Assembly (NCBI GenBank): GCA_035644935.1
Contig: DASQNO010000114.1
Location: forward strand, 1 to 37,877
Length of the DNA stretch: 37,877 bases
Source of the DNA: CADCVW01 sp035644935
Lineage (GTDB): Bacteria > Pseudomonadota > Alphaproteobacteria > Sphingomonadales > Sphingomonadaceae
Direction: 5' to 3'
The notes beneath the pieces were generated by a model. It worked only from the letters and a program-made list of their open reading frames with translations, searched no databases and was not told where the DNA came from. The translations under genes and the position numbers were made by a program. Below are positions 7,296 to 15,853 of this stretch, in pieces; within the stretch, counting starts at the first letter, position 1; every line of letters starts with the position of its first letter.

Positions 7296-7758
7296 GCGCG
7301 CACAGCACGGCGATAAGCGTGAACAGCCGGCGCGCGGTGTCGAAGTCCAAGGCGATCTTTCCCTCCAGCCGTTCCTGCAGCAGCTCGGCGGCGGCGTTGT
7401 GAACGCCGCGGCGGGCCATGTCGACGGTCTCGATCTCGTGCGCGGAAGCCTGGCGGATGGCGTTGAAGTAGGAGTCGCAGATCGCATGGTAGTCCCGGAT
7501 CGCGCGCTTGAATCCGGATAGGCCTAGCACGTAGCTGCGCAAGGGCGCGCCGTCGGAGTCCGCGACATCGATGCCGAGCCGGCCTTCCTCCGCCCGCAGG
7601 TGCACGCGGTAAGGGCCGGCCTGCGGCAGGGCGGGGGCAAAATGACTGACTTCCACCAGATCGTGGATCGCGACGCTCTTTTCGCGTTCGAGATCGTCGC
7701 TGCGGTGACCGAGCGACACCGCGTCGAGCGTGATGGCGAGAATGCGGGGGTCGGACAT
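7288..7758 (-). CDS. UPF0262 family protein
   Basis: A 156-aa cytoplasmic protein of the uncharacterised UPF0262 family, which is typical of Alphaproteobacteria. Recognised from the C-terminal block RRGVHNAAAELLQERLEGKI and DFDTARRLFTLIAVLCARG, and the central GLSGFKRAIRDYHAICDSYF. No function is established for the family. It overlaps cytidine deaminase by 8 nt downstream and is divergent from dnaB; the 118-nt gap between them carries a DnaA box. The start MSDPRILAITLD at 7758 was chosen as the family-like N-terminus; the upstream ribosome site is poor (a purine-poor leader). Confidence 0.85.
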   Translation of the reverse strand: MSDPRILAITLDAVSLGHRSDDLEREKSVAIHDLVEVSHFAPALPQAGPYRVHLRAEEGRLGIDVADSDGAPLRSYVLGLSGFKRAIRDYHAICDSYFNAIRQASAHEIETVDMARRGVHNAAAELLQERLEGKIALDFDTARRLFTLIAVLCARG

Positions 7759-7792
7759 CGTTGAGGCCGAGGCGTAGAGAAGGCGGGCGATC

Positions 7793-7801
7793 TTATCCAC
7801 A
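7793..7801 (+). promoter_or_regulatory. Perfect DnaA box upstream of dnaB
   Basis: TTATCCACA matches the DnaA-ATP/ADP high-affinity consensus exactly, in the intergenic region between UPF0262 and dnaB, 75 nt before the dnaB ATG. In DNA of this GC content a perfect match is expected well under once per window by chance. It could link dnaB (or UPF0262) transcription to DnaA; binding is inferred. Confidence 0.6.
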
Positions 7802-7876
7802 GCGCTGTTCCCGAAATCTGGCTCGGGTCGGCGCAGCCCGCTTGAGCGGACGGAGGGGTGCGCTAACACCGCCGGC

Positions 7877-9388
7877 ATGGCCGAACCCCTGCGCATCGTC
7901 GAACCTGCTCCCCCTGGCGACCCGCCCACCTCGCTTCCGCACAATATCGAGGCGGAGGCGGCGCTGCTGGGCGCGCTGATGATCGACAACCGACTGGCGG
8001 AGGACGTGCAGCTGAAGCTCAGGCCCGATCACTTCTTCGAACCGCTGCACGGGCGCATCTACGAATCGATCCTGCGGATGATCGACCGCAACATGATCGC
8101 CTCGCCCGTGACGCTCAGGCCCATGTTCGACGGCGACGAGGCGATGAAGTCGCTGGGCGGGCCGGCGTACCTGGCGCAGCTCACCGGATCGGGGGCGTCG
8201 CTGATCGGCGCGCGCGATTTCGCAACGCAGATCTACGACCTGGCGCTGCTGCGCGCGCTGATCGGCGTCGGCCGGGTCATGGTCGAGGATGCGCTGGATA
8301 CGTCCGAGGAGGTCGCGCCGCTTGCGCAGATCGAAAAGGCGGAGACCGAACTCTACAAGGTCGCCGAGGAGGGCGGCGGCGAGGGCGGGGTCAAGACGTT
8401 CGGCCAGGCGACGCGCATGGCGGTCGAGATGGCCGAGAAGGCGCTCAACAGCGGCGGGCATCTGTCGGGGATCACGACGGGGCTGGACAGCCTCAACGCC
8501 AAGATCGGCGGGCTGCACCCGTCCGACCTCATCATCATCGCCGCGCGCCCCGGCATGGGCAAGACGGCGCTGGCGACCAACATGGCGTTCTCCGCCGCGC
8601 GCCGGTACCTCCAGGACAAGGAGGATGGGATCGAGAAGTCGGTCGGTGCGCCGACCGCGTTCTTCAGCCTGGAAATGAGCGCCGACCAGCTGGCAACGCG
8701 CGTGCTGTCGGAACAGTCCGGCATTTCGTCCGAGAACCTGCGCATGGGCAAGATCAGCGCGCAGGAGTTCCGCAACCTGGCGCGCGCGGCGGGCGAGCTG
8801 GAGAGCCTGCCGCTGTACATTGACGACACGCCGGCGCTGACCATCGCGGCGCTACGCACGCGGGCGCGCAGGCTGAAGCGGCAGAAGGGGATCGGCGTAA
8901 TCATCGTCGACTATCTCCAGCTGCTCAGCGGGTCGGGACGCGGCGGGCAGGACAACCGCGTGCAGGAGATTTCGGAGATTTCGCGGGGATTGAAGACGCT
9001 GGCCAAGGAGCTCAGCGTGCCGGTGATCGCGCTGTCGCAGCTGTCGCGCGCGGTCGAGCAGCGCGAGGACAAGCGCCCGCAGCTGTCCGACCTTCGCGAA
9101 TCGGGATCGATCGAGCAGGACGCTGACATCGTCATGTTCGTCTACCGCGAGGAATATTACACCGCCTCGCGCGAGCCCAAGCGGCCGATCGAGGGCGACG
9201 ACCTCAAGACGCAGGAAGCGCATGCCGAATGGATGCGCGACATGGAGCGCGTCTATGGGATGTCCGAGCTGATCGTCGCTAAGCAGCGCCACGGCGCGAC
9301 GGGCAAGGTCAAGCTGAAGTTCGAGGCCAAGATCACCAAGTTCTCCGACTACGTCGAGGAAGGTTACGCGGCGGAGATGCGAGGGTAG
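7877..9388 (+). CDS. dnaB: Replicative DNA helicase DnaB
   Basis: A 503-aa hexameric 5'-3' helicase that unwinds the replication fork and recruits primase. The N-terminal domain (LPHNIEAEAALLGALMIDNR near 20) and the RecA-like C-terminal domain are both complete. Walker A is ARPGMGKTAL with K229; Walker B is GVIIVDYLQLL; the arginine-finger/DNA loop region is LRESGSIEQDADIVMFVYRE. It ends with the usual KQRHGATGKVKLKFE block. A purine-rich GGAGGGG lies rather far (about 18 nt) from the ATG at 7877, but a stop codon in frame rules out a nearer alternative. No intein is present. The gene is divergent from UPF0262, with a DnaA box between them. Confidence 0.97.
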   Translation: MAEPLRIVEPAPPGDPPTSLPHNIEAEAALLGALMIDNRLAEDVQLKLRPDHFFEPLHGRIYESILRMIDRNMIASPVTLRPMFDGDEAMKSLGGPAYLAQLTGSGASLIGARDFATQIYDLALLRALIGVGRVMVEDALDTSEEVAPLAQIEKAETELYKVAEEGGGEGGVKTFGQATRMAVEMAEKALNSGGHLSGITTGLDSLNAKIGGLHPSDLIIIAARPGMGKTALATNMAFSAARRYLQDKEDGIEKSVGAPTAFFSLEMSADQLATRVLSEQSGISSENLRMGKISAQEFRNLARAAGELESLPLYIDDTPALTIAALRTRARRLKRQKGIGVIIVDYLQLLSGSGRGGQDNRVQEISEISRGLKTLAKELSVPVIALSQLSRAVEQREDKRPQLSDLRESGSIEQDADIVMFVYREEYYTASREPKRPIEGDDLKTQEAHAEWMRDMERVYGMSELIVAKQRHGATGKVKLKFEAKITKFSDYVEEGYAAEMRG

Positions 9389-9443
9389 CATCGAACCGGC
9401 GGCGTCGGCGTTGGGGAGGTTCACCCCCCGCCTGGAGACGATC

Positions 9444-9671
9444 ATGACCGACCGTAGCGACGCCGACCGCGTCACCACCGCGCCGCCCGAACATGGCGAT
9501 GGGGGCGCGCAGGCCGTGCCGATGGAGGAGCGCGCGACCGTGCCGACCGCGCACCGGACGTCGTCGGGGCTGGTGGTCGAGGAGGCGTCGGGAACGGCGG
9601 CCGCGGAGGCCACGGGCAAGCTGCAGCCGGACAACGACGCCCCGCCGGAGAAGACGGCCGGATCGGGCTGA
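9444..9671 (+). CDS. Small acidic hypothetical protein
   Basis: A 75-aa protein with no signal peptide or membrane segment, rich in Ala, Thr, Glu, Asp and Pro and probably disordered (ending QPDNDAPPEKTAGSG). The ATG at 9444 has a GGAG ribosome site about 8 nt upstream. It lies 55 nt after dnaB and is convergent with the cyclophilin gene, whose stop is 8 nt beyond its own. I do not recognise a family. Confidence 0.55.
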   Translation: MTDRSDADRVTTAPPEHGDGGAQAVPMEERATVPTAHRTSSGLVVEEASGTAAAEATGKLQPDNDAPPEKTAGSG

Positions 9672-9679
9672 GCCAGGGC

Positions 9680-10318
9680 CTAGCGGCGGATTCCCCATAG
9701 CCAGGTCTTGGCGCGACCGCTGGGCTTGGGCGTGCCGTCCAGACGCTGCGCCTTGAGGATGCGGACCGGTTGCATGATCATCTGGCCCGCCATCGCGTCC
9801 GATCCGCCGCCCGTCGGCTTGGCCAGAATGCGCCGTACCGTGTCCATGCCCGCGATCACGCGTCCGAAGGCGGCGTAGCCCGGATAGTCGCCGCGCGCAT
9901 CCATCGCCGGAGTCGCGCCCGCGGTGATGAAGAAATTGCCGCCCGCCGATCCCGGCTTGGACCCGCGCGCCATCGACACGGTGGCGTCGAGGTGGCGGAT
10001 GCCGGTCTTGGTGGTGGGCTCGTGCGGAAAGGGCGGCAGGATGCGCCGCGCGTCCGTGCGGATGCCGCCCTGCACGAAGCCGAAGCCCGGCGCGGCCTTG
10101 CGGCGCGAGGCGCGGTAGAAGGTCGTGCCGTCGAAGCGGCCGTCGTCCACGTAGGCGAGGAAGTTGGCCGTAGTGCGCGGCGCGCGGCGGGCATCCAGGG
10201 CGAGCACGATCGGTCCCTCGGACGTGACGAGCCGGACGCGGACGAGCCCGGGCGTCCGCTGCGCGATCGCGGAGGTCGCGAGGACGGCGAGCAGGAGAAA
10301 CAGAAAGAGGATGCGCAT
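9680..10318 (-). CDS. Secreted peptidyl-prolyl cis-trans isomerase, cyclophilin type
   Basis: A 212-aa protein that isomerises proline peptide bonds, probably assisting folding in the periplasm. It has an N-terminal signal (MRILFLFLLLAVLATSAIAQ), then a cyclophilin domain: VTSEGPIVLALDARRAPRTT, NFLAYVDDGRFDGTTFYR with the active-site Arg, FGFVQGGI, SMARG, the GNFFIT block and AFGRVIAGMDTVRRIL. A basic tail (GRAKTWLWGIRR) follows. The Gln of the VQGG motif and the Phe of FFIT are kept, so it should be active. It precedes astD on the same strand by reading direction (astD upstream, 40 nt gap). Confidence 0.9.
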   Translation of the reverse strand: MRILFLFLLLAVLATSAIAQRTPGLVRVRLVTSEGPIVLALDARRAPRTTANFLAYVDDGRFDGTTFYRASRRKAAPGFGFVQGGIRTDARRILPPFPHEPTTKTGIRHLDATVSMARGSKPGSAGGNFFITAGATPAMDARGDYPGYAAFGRVIAGMDTVRRILAKPTGGGSDAMAGQMIMQPVRILKAQRLDGTPKPSGRAKTWLWGIRR

Positions 10319-10358
10319 GGCGGCGATATAGAGGGGCTGCTTCCGAACTCCTCTAGGA

Positions 10359-11786
10359 TTAGCCCTCGATCATGTTGGGATCGCGCAGGCCCACGCCGAT
10401 CGACGCGCGCGCGTTTTCCGATTCGCTGCTGACGACGGGATAGGCGCAGTAATCGGCGGCGTAATAGGCGCTGGGGCGGTGATTGCCCGACAGGCCGACG
10501 CCGCCGAAGGGCGCGTTGGACGGCGCGCCGTTGGTGGGCTTGTTCCAGTTCACGACGCCGGCGCGGATGTTCGCCCAGAACTGGTCGTAGAGCTGGGGGG
10601 AGCCGCCCACCAGGCTGGCGGACAGGCCGTAGCGCGTGGCGTTGGCCTCATCGAGCGCGGCGTCGAAATCGGGCACGCGGACGACCTGCAACACCGGCCC
10701 GAACAGCTCGACGTCCGGCCGCTTGGCGACGTTGGTGACGTCAAGCACGGCGGGCGTCAGGAATGGCCGCGTGTTGTCCGCCCGCTCCAGGTGCTTGAGC
10801 GGCCGCGCCCCGTTCAGCACCAGATCCAGATAGGCTTCCTGCAGGCCGTCGGCGGCGTCGTTGTCGATAAGCGGCCCCATATAGGGCGCGGGCTTGGACA
10901 GCGGCTCGCCGACGATGAGGCGACCGGCCAGCTTGACGATCTCTGCCAGCAGCACCTCGTGCCGGCCTTCCTGGACGATCAGCCGCCGCGCCGCCGTGCA
11001 GCGCTGCCCGGCGGACAGGAACGCGGACTGGACGGCGATCACCGCCGCCGTGTGCGGGTCGGGCGCGTCCCAGACGACGAGCGGGTTGTTGCCGCCAAGT
11101 TCCAGCGCCAGGATCTTGTGCGGCGCGTCGGCGAACTGGCGGTGCAGCGACATGCCCGCACGCGCCGAACCGGTGAAGAGCAGCCCGTCGATGCCTGGAT
11201 GCGCCGCCAGCGCCTTGCCCTGTTCCGGCCCGCCCTGAAGACAACGCACGACGCCTTCGGGAACGCCCGCGCCGTGGAGGCACTTGACCAGCATCGCGCC
11301 AACCGCGGGTGTCTTTTCCGAAGGCTTGAACACCACCGCGTTGCCCGCGAGCAGAGCGGGGACGATGTGCCCGTTGGGAAGATGCGCGGGAAAGTTATAG
11401 GGCCCGAGCACCGCCAGCACGCCGTGCGGCTTGTGCCGCACGGCGACCTTGGTGCCTAGCGCGCCTTCCAGCCGGCGTTGCGACGTGCGTTCGGCATAGG
11501 CGGCGACGGAGATGTCGACCTTGGCCATCACCGAGTCGACCTCGGTCTCGGCCTCCCACAAGGGCTTGCCCGTTTCGCGCGCGATCAACTCCGCGAAATC
11601 GGCCTTGATGCCGCGCACCGTGTTCGCGAAGCGTCGCAGCGTTTCGATGCGTACCGCCAGGGGCCGCGCCGCCCATTCCGGCCCCGCGGCGCGCGCGGCG
11701 GCGACTTCGGCGTCCGCATCGCCGACCGGTCCGCGCCAAAGCTCGGCACCGGTTGCGGGCTCGAATGATTGGAGTGTCTGACTCAT
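10359..11786 (-). CDS. astD: Succinylglutamate-semialdehyde dehydrogenase
   Basis: A 475-aa NAD-dependent aldehyde dehydrogenase. AstD oxidises N-succinylglutamate semialdehyde to N-succinylglutamate, the fourth step of the arginine succinyltransferase pathway. Visible: the AstD-like N-terminus (FEPATGAELWRGPVGDADAE), GPYNFPAHLPNGHIVPALLA, the cofactor loop FTGSARAG, the catalytic Glu in LELGGNNP and the catalytic Cys in SAGQRCTAARR. The C-terminus carries NWNKPTNGAPSNAPFGGVG, which is characteristic of AstD. Its partners astA, astB, astC and astE are not nearby, so either they are elsewhere or the enzyme works on other semialdehydes. No convincing ribosome site precedes the ATG. Confidence 0.85.
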   Translation of the reverse strand: MSQTLQSFEPATGAELWRGPVGDADAEVAAARAAGPEWAARPLAVRIETLRRFANTVRGIKADFAELIARETGKPLWEAETEVDSVMAKVDISVAAYAERTSQRRLEGALGTKVAVRHKPHGVLAVLGPYNFPAHLPNGHIVPALLAGNAVVFKPSEKTPAVGAMLVKCLHGAGVPEGVVRCLQGGPEQGKALAAHPGIDGLLFTGSARAGMSLHRQFADAPHKILALELGGNNPLVVWDAPDPHTAAVIAVQSAFLSAGQRCTAARRLIVQEGRHEVLLAEIVKLAGRLIVGEPLSKPAPYMGPLIDNDAADGLQEAYLDLVLNGARPLKHLERADNTRPFLTPAVLDVTNVAKRPDVELFGPVLQVVRVPDFDAALDEANATRYGLSASLVGGSPQLYDQFWANIRAGVVNWNKPTNGAPSNAPFGGVGLSGNHRPSAYYAADYCAYPVVSSESENARASIGVGLRDPNMIEG

Positions 11787-11978
11787 GGACCCGGGCGTGT
11801 AACGCGCGTTGGGTTAACAGGCCAGCAACGCGGCATCCACCTGCGGTCCGCTCGATTTCGTCGGACGGGATCCCGCAGCAGGGTCCTGAAAAGTCGGGCC
11901 ATTGCCCGCGACAGGTAGCGCAGACTTGCGGCCCGGACACGCCGCGTGAATAGGGGCGCGGGCAGGGAGCGCGCAAGC

Positions 11979-12872
11979 ATGGCGGCGTATACGGACGGAT
12001 ACTGGTGGTCTGGCGACGGCCTGCGCCTGCACTACCGCGACTACCCCGCTTCGCTGGAAAACGGTTCGGCCGCGAAGCCCGCGATCCTGTGCATCCCCGG
12101 CCTCACCCGCAATGCGCGCGATTTCGAAGCGGTGGCGGACCGGCTGGCCGGCGCGTGGCGCGTGATCGTCGTGGAACTGCGCGGGCGGGGCGAGAGCGGC
12201 TATGCCCGGGACCCGCTAACCTACGCGCCCCTGACCTACAGGCAGGACGTGCAGGCGCTGGTCGCGGAGCTTGGGCTTAGCCGAGTGGTGGCGTTCGGGA
12301 CGTCTTTGGGCGGGCTGGTCACGATGCTGCTGTCCGCGACCGCGCCGGGGCTGCTGGCGGGCGCGCTGCTGAACGACATCGGCCCCGTGATCGAGCCGGC
12401 GGGCGTGGGGCGCATCGGCGGCTATGTCGGGCGGGCGCAGAGCCATGCCACCTGGCTGCACGCGGCGCGCGCGCTGGCGGACGCGCAGGGGGACATTTAT
12501 CCGGGCTACGACCTGGAACGCTGGCTGTCCTACGCCAAGCGCCTGTACAAGCTGACGCCGGCGGGACGCGTCGTGCTCGACTACGACATGAAGATCGCCG
12601 AGCCGTTTCGCGTCACGGGCGGCGCGCCGGAATTCGACATGTGGCCGGCTTTCGACAGCCTGGCGGGGCGACCGATCACGCTGCTGCGCGGCGAGTTGTC
12701 CGACCTCATCTCGGAAGACACGGCGCGCACGATGGCGGCGCGCGTGCCCGGGCTGGAGATCGCGACGGTCGGAGGCGTCGGCCATGCGCCCGTGCTCGAC
12801 GAGCCGGAGGCGGTCGCCGCGATCGACGCGCTGCTGGCGCGGGTGCTGGCCGCCGAACCGGCGGAGCGCTGA
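11979..12872 (+). CDS. Alpha/beta-fold hydrolase
   Basis: A 297-aa cytoplasmic hydrolase of the alpha/beta fold. The oxyanion region CIPGLTRNARDFEAVADRLA, the REL-type strand VVELRGRGESGY, the nucleophile elbow FGTSLGG (Ser near 108), and a late catalytic His in VGGVGHAPVLDEPEAVA are all visible, so the triad can be assembled with an Asp near RGELSDLIS. The substrate is unknown; esters, lactones or haloalkanes are all possible for such a general sequence. The ATG at 11979 has GGGAG about 11 nt upstream. It is 5 nt ahead of the glycosyltransferase gene, so the two are likely co-transcribed. Confidence 0.85.
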   Translation: MAAYTDGYWWSGDGLRLHYRDYPASLENGSAAKPAILCIPGLTRNARDFEAVADRLAGAWRVIVVELRGRGESGYARDPLTYAPLTYRQDVQALVAELGLSRVVAFGTSLGGLVTMLLSATAPGLLAGALLNDIGPVIEPAGVGRIGGYVGRAQSHATWLHAARALADAQGDIYPGYDLERWLSYAKRLYKLTPAGRVVLDYDMKIAEPFRVTGGAPEFDMWPAFDSLAGRPITLLRGELSDLISEDTARTMAARVPGLEIATVGGVGHAPVLDEPEAVAAIDALLARVLAAEPAER

Positions 12873-12877
12873 GCCGC

Positions 12878-14017
12878 ATGGCCGCGCCGCTGCGTATCCT
12901 GCACTTTCATTCGACCTTCGCGCCGGGCGGCAAGGAGTTGCGCGCGGCGCGGCTGATGAACGCATGGGGTCCGCGGGCGACGCATACGGTGGTCAGCGGC
13001 ATGCCAGGCGAATTGGGCGCGCAGGCGGCCGTGGACGTGCAGATCAAGCTGCACTTCCCGCTGGACGCGCCGCCGTTGACCGGCAAGCCGGCGCTGGCGC
13101 GCTACGAGGCGCTGGCGCGGTTCATGATCGGTCACGACCTGGTGCTGACCTATAATTGGGGCGCCATGGACGCGGTGCTGGCGCGGCGCATGCACGCCAA
13201 GGACTGCCCGCCGCTGATTCATCATGAGGACGGGTTCAACGAGGACGAGGCCGGCGGGCTGAAGCGCGAGCGCGGCTGGTTCCGGCGGCTGGCGCTGCCC
13301 GGCGCGCATCGGCTGGTGGTGCCGTCCGCGCTGCTGGAAGGCATTGCGCTGAAAAGCTGGAAGCAGCCGCGCGCGCGGGTCCAGCGGATCGCCAACGGCA
13401 TCGACGTCGCCCGCTTCGCGCGGCCGCCCAAGCGCGGGGCGCTGCCCGGCTTTTCGCCCCGCAAGGGCGCGCTGATCGTCGGCACGATTGCGGGCCTACG
13501 CCGCGTCAAGAATCTGCCTCGGCTGGTGGAGGCGTTCGCCACGCTGCCGCCGACGGCGGGGCTGGCGATCGTCGGCGACGGACCGGAACGGCCCGCCATC
13601 CGCGAGGCCGCGGCGCGACACGGCGTTGTAGATCGCGTTCACGTCGCGGGGTTTGTGCCCAATCCCGCGACCTATGTCGGGCTGTTCGACATTTTCGCCT
13701 TGTCGTCCGACAGCGAACAGGCGCCGATTTCGGTGATCGAGGCGATGGCGGCCGGCTTGCCGGTGGCGGCGCCTGCGGTCGGCGACATCGCCAATATGGT
13801 GGCGCCCGAGAACCGGCGGTTCATCGTCGCGCCGGGAGACACCGCGGCGCTGGGTGAGGCGCTGCGGACGTTGGCCGCCGACCCGGTCTTGCGCAAGACC
13901 GTGGGCGAGGCGAACCGCGCCCGCGCGCGCGCGGAGTTCGAGGAACGGGAGATGATCGCGGCCTATGCCGCACTCTATTCGCAAGCCGCGGGGCGGCCGG
14001 GTGCGCTGACGGATTGA
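12878..14017 (+). CDS. Glycosyltransferase, GT4-type (GT-B fold)
   Basis: A 379-aa cytoplasmic or peripheral glycosyltransferase that would move a sugar from a nucleotide-sugar donor to an unknown acceptor. The N-terminal half opens with LRILHFHSTFAPGGKELRAA, the usual GGxE/K-type acceptor loop. The C-terminal Rossmann half has VGTIAGLRRVKNLPRLVEAF, LAIVGDGPERPAIREAA, VHVAGFVPNPATYVGLFDIF and the donor-binding ALSSDSEQAPISVIEAMAAG with its E-x7-E motif. The start is 5 nt after the hydrolase stop. A role in exopolysaccharide or glycolipid synthesis is plausible, but no other such gene is in the window. Confidence 0.88.
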   Translation: MAAPLRILHFHSTFAPGGKELRAARLMNAWGPRATHTVVSGMPGELGAQAAVDVQIKLHFPLDAPPLTGKPALARYEALARFMIGHDLVLTYNWGAMDAVLARRMHAKDCPPLIHHEDGFNEDEAGGLKRERGWFRRLALPGAHRLVVPSALLEGIALKSWKQPRARVQRIANGIDVARFARPPKRGALPGFSPRKGALIVGTIAGLRRVKNLPRLVEAFATLPPTAGLAIVGDGPERPAIREAAARHGVVDRVHVAGFVPNPATYVGLFDIFALSSDSEQAPISVIEAMAAGLPVAAPAVGDIANMVAPENRRFIVAPGDTAALGEALRTLAADPVLRKTVGEANRARARAEFEEREMIAAYAALYSQAAGRPGALTD

Positions 14018-14091
14018 TGCGCACGCATCGGCGGGATGACGAATTGAAAGAAAGCGCGCTAGAAGCGTTGTGTAATCAGGAGAGCGTATAG

Positions 14092-15495
14092 GTGTTCAAG
14101 GGTTTGGAGCCTGCCTTTTACGGCGGCCGCGAGGTTTGGCCGCTGATCGAGGGCGGCAAGGGCGTGTCGGCGACCAACCACATGAGTTCGGGCGCGTGGG
14201 CGGCCGCCGGCGGCATCGGAACCGTGTCGGCGGTTAACGCGGACAGCTACGATCCCGACGGCAAGATCGTGCCGCAGGTTTATGCCCAGCTAACCCGGCG
14301 CGAACGGCATGAGCAGCTGATCCGCTACGCCATCGACGGCGCGGTGACGCAGGTCGAGCGCGCGCACGACCTGGCCGGCGGCAAGGGTGCGATCAACATC
14401 AACGTGCTTTGGGAAATGGGCGGGGCGGAGCCGATCCTGCACGGCGTTCTGGAACGCACGCGCGGATTGGTGGCGGGCGTCACCTGCGGCGCGGGCATGC
14501 CGTACAAATTGTCGGCGATTGCCGCGCAGTACGGCGTGCACTACCTGCCGATTGTGTCTTCCGGGCGCGCCTTCTCGGCGCTGTGGAAGCGTGCCTATTC
14601 CAAGGTGCCCGAATTGCTGGGTGCGGTGGTGTACGAGGACCCGTGGCTGGCGGGCGGGCACAACGGCCTGTCGAACGCCGAAGACCCCAAGAAGCCGCAG
14701 GACCCGCTGCCGCGCGTTCAGGCGTTGCGTGACGTCATGCGCGCGGGCGGCATCGCCGACGAGGTGCCGATCGTCATGGCCGGCGGCGTCTGGAACCTGG
14801 CCGAATGGGAGGACTGGATCGGCAATCCGGACCTAGGCGCGATCATGTTCCAGTTCGGCACCCGGCCCCTGCTGACGCAGGAGAGCCCGATCCCGCAGGG
14901 GTGGAAGGACCGGCTGATGACACTGGAGCCGGGCGAGGTGCTGCTGCACAAGTTTTCGCCGACCGGCTTCTACTCGTCCGCGGTGCGCAACCCGTTCCTG
15001 CGCAGCTTGGAAGGGCGGTCGGAGCGGCAGGTGGCGTTCGCGCGGGAGGCGAGCGAGGACAAGGCGTTCCAGCTGGACGTCGGGGTCAAGGGCCGCAACT
15101 ACTGGGTGTCACGCGCCGACCTGCTCGCCGCGCGCGAATGGTTCGGGCTGGGCTTTACGATGGCGCTGAAGACGCCGGAGGACACGCTGGTCTTTGTGAC
15201 GCCGGAGGAGGCGGGCACGATCCGCAAGGACCAGGCCGACTGCATGGGCTGCCTGTCCCAATGCGCGTTCTCGTCCTGGGCGGACAACGAGAAGAACTCG
15301 ACCGGCCGCCTCGCCGACCCGCGCAGCTTCTGCATTCAGAAGACGCTGCAGGACATCGCGCATGGCGAGCCGATCGAGCAGAACCTGATGTTCGCAGGGC
15401 ATGCCGCCTATCGGTTCAAGACGGACCCGTTCTATTCCAACGGCTTCGTGCCGACGGTGAAGCAACTGGTCGATCGGATCCTGACGGGGGCGTAA
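14092..15495 (+). CDS. Nitronate monooxygenase-like FMN protein with C-terminal Cys cluster
   Basis: A 467-aa protein of the 2-nitropropane dioxygenase/nitronate monooxygenase type, a TIM-barrel FMN family. Supporting blocks: MSSGAWAAAGGIGTVSAVNA, a glycine-rich VTCGAGMPYKLSAIAA, SSGRAFSALWKRAY, VYEDPWLAGGHNG and VPIVMAGGVWN followed by IMFQFGTRPLLTQES. Typical members are about 320-380 aa; here about 100 extra residues hold a cysteine pattern C384-x2-C387-x3-C391-x22-C414 (DCMGCLSQCAF), which looks like a metal or Fe-S site. The true substrate is therefore uncertain. The GTG start at 14092 has AGGAG 9 nt upstream. Confidence 0.82.
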   Translation: MFKGLEPAFYGGREVWPLIEGGKGVSATNHMSSGAWAAAGGIGTVSAVNADSYDPDGKIVPQVYAQLTRRERHEQLIRYAIDGAVTQVERAHDLAGGKGAININVLWEMGGAEPILHGVLERTRGLVAGVTCGAGMPYKLSAIAAQYGVHYLPIVSSGRAFSALWKRAYSKVPELLGAVVYEDPWLAGGHNGLSNAEDPKKPQDPLPRVQALRDVMRAGGIADEVPIVMAGGVWNLAEWEDWIGNPDLGAIMFQFGTRPLLTQESPIPQGWKDRLMTLEPGEVLLHKFSPTGFYSSAVRNPFLRSLEGRSERQVAFAREASEDKAFQLDVGVKGRNYWVSRADLLAAREWFGLGFTMALKTPEDTLVFVTPEEAGTIRKDQADCMGCLSQCAFSSWADNEKNSTGRLADPRSFCIQKTLQDIAHGEPIEQNLMFAGHAAYRFKTDPFYSNGFVPTVKQLVDRILTGA

Positions 15496-15512
15496 GCTTC
15501 GCATCCTTTGGA

Positions 15513-15628
15513 CGTCATCCCGGCGAAAGCCGGGAGCCAAGGTCGCGATTTCAGGCCGGCGCGCGACCGAGGCTTCACGCGGCCGGATGATTTCCTGTTC
15601 TTGGGTCCCGGCTTTCGCCGGGATGACG
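15513..15628. repeat. Paired inverted repeat (family C)
   Basis: Arm 15513-15535 and arm 15606-15628 are perfect 23-nt reverse complements (core CATCCCGGCGAAAGCCGGGA), separated by about 70 nt. Each arm also folds on itself. It lies between two convergent genes and may work as a terminator. A degenerate relative is at 29796-29928. Confidence 0.9.
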
Positions 15629-15650
15629 ATCTGCGAGAGGCGTCGCTGGG

Positions 15651-15818
15651 CTACCGCTTGTGAATCCCCGCCTTGTCCGCCTCGCTGAAGCGGTGTGGGG
15701 CAATGCTCATCATCCGCTTTTCGTCGCGTTTTGCCTTGGCGGCGCGCGCCATGCGGAACAGCTTCATGCCGACCTGCGCGGCGATGACCATCTTACCCAG
15801 GCGGCCCAGACGAAACAT
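15651..15818 (-). CDS. Small basic hypothetical protein (55 aa)
   Basis: A 55-aa protein, Lys/Arg-rich with an amphipathic helix (MFRLGRLGKMVIAAQVGMKL, then FRMARAAKAKRDEKRMM). I recognise no family. The start at 15818 has a strong AAGGAG ribosome site, which supports a real gene; the open frame extends 10 codons further but through the masking hairpin. A GGAAC-type promoter candidate and a hairpin that covers part of the ribosome site lie upstream, suggesting stress or temperature control. Confidence 0.65.
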   Translation of the reverse strand: MFRLGRLGKMVIAAQVGMKLFRMARAAKAKRDEKRMMSIAPHRFSEADKAGIHKR

Positions 15819-15826
15819 GTCATTCT

Positions 15827-15850
15827 CCTTGCGAAACGGTTGTCGCAAGG
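15827..15850 (-). promoter_or_regulatory. Hairpin masking the ribosome-binding site of the 55-aa gene
   Basis: On the minus-strand transcript CCTTGCGA (15850-15843) and TCGCAAGG (15834-15827) pair perfectly over 8 bp around an 8-nt loop. The second arm supplies AAGG of the AAGGAG ribosome site, so the fold would hide it until melted or bound. Confidence 0.5.
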
Positions 15851-15853
15851 CTC

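Noticed and set aside
11787..11978. Possible small RNA in the 192-nt gap between astD and the hydrolase
   Set aside because: No convincing promoter, terminator or known RNA fold could be recognised by eye.
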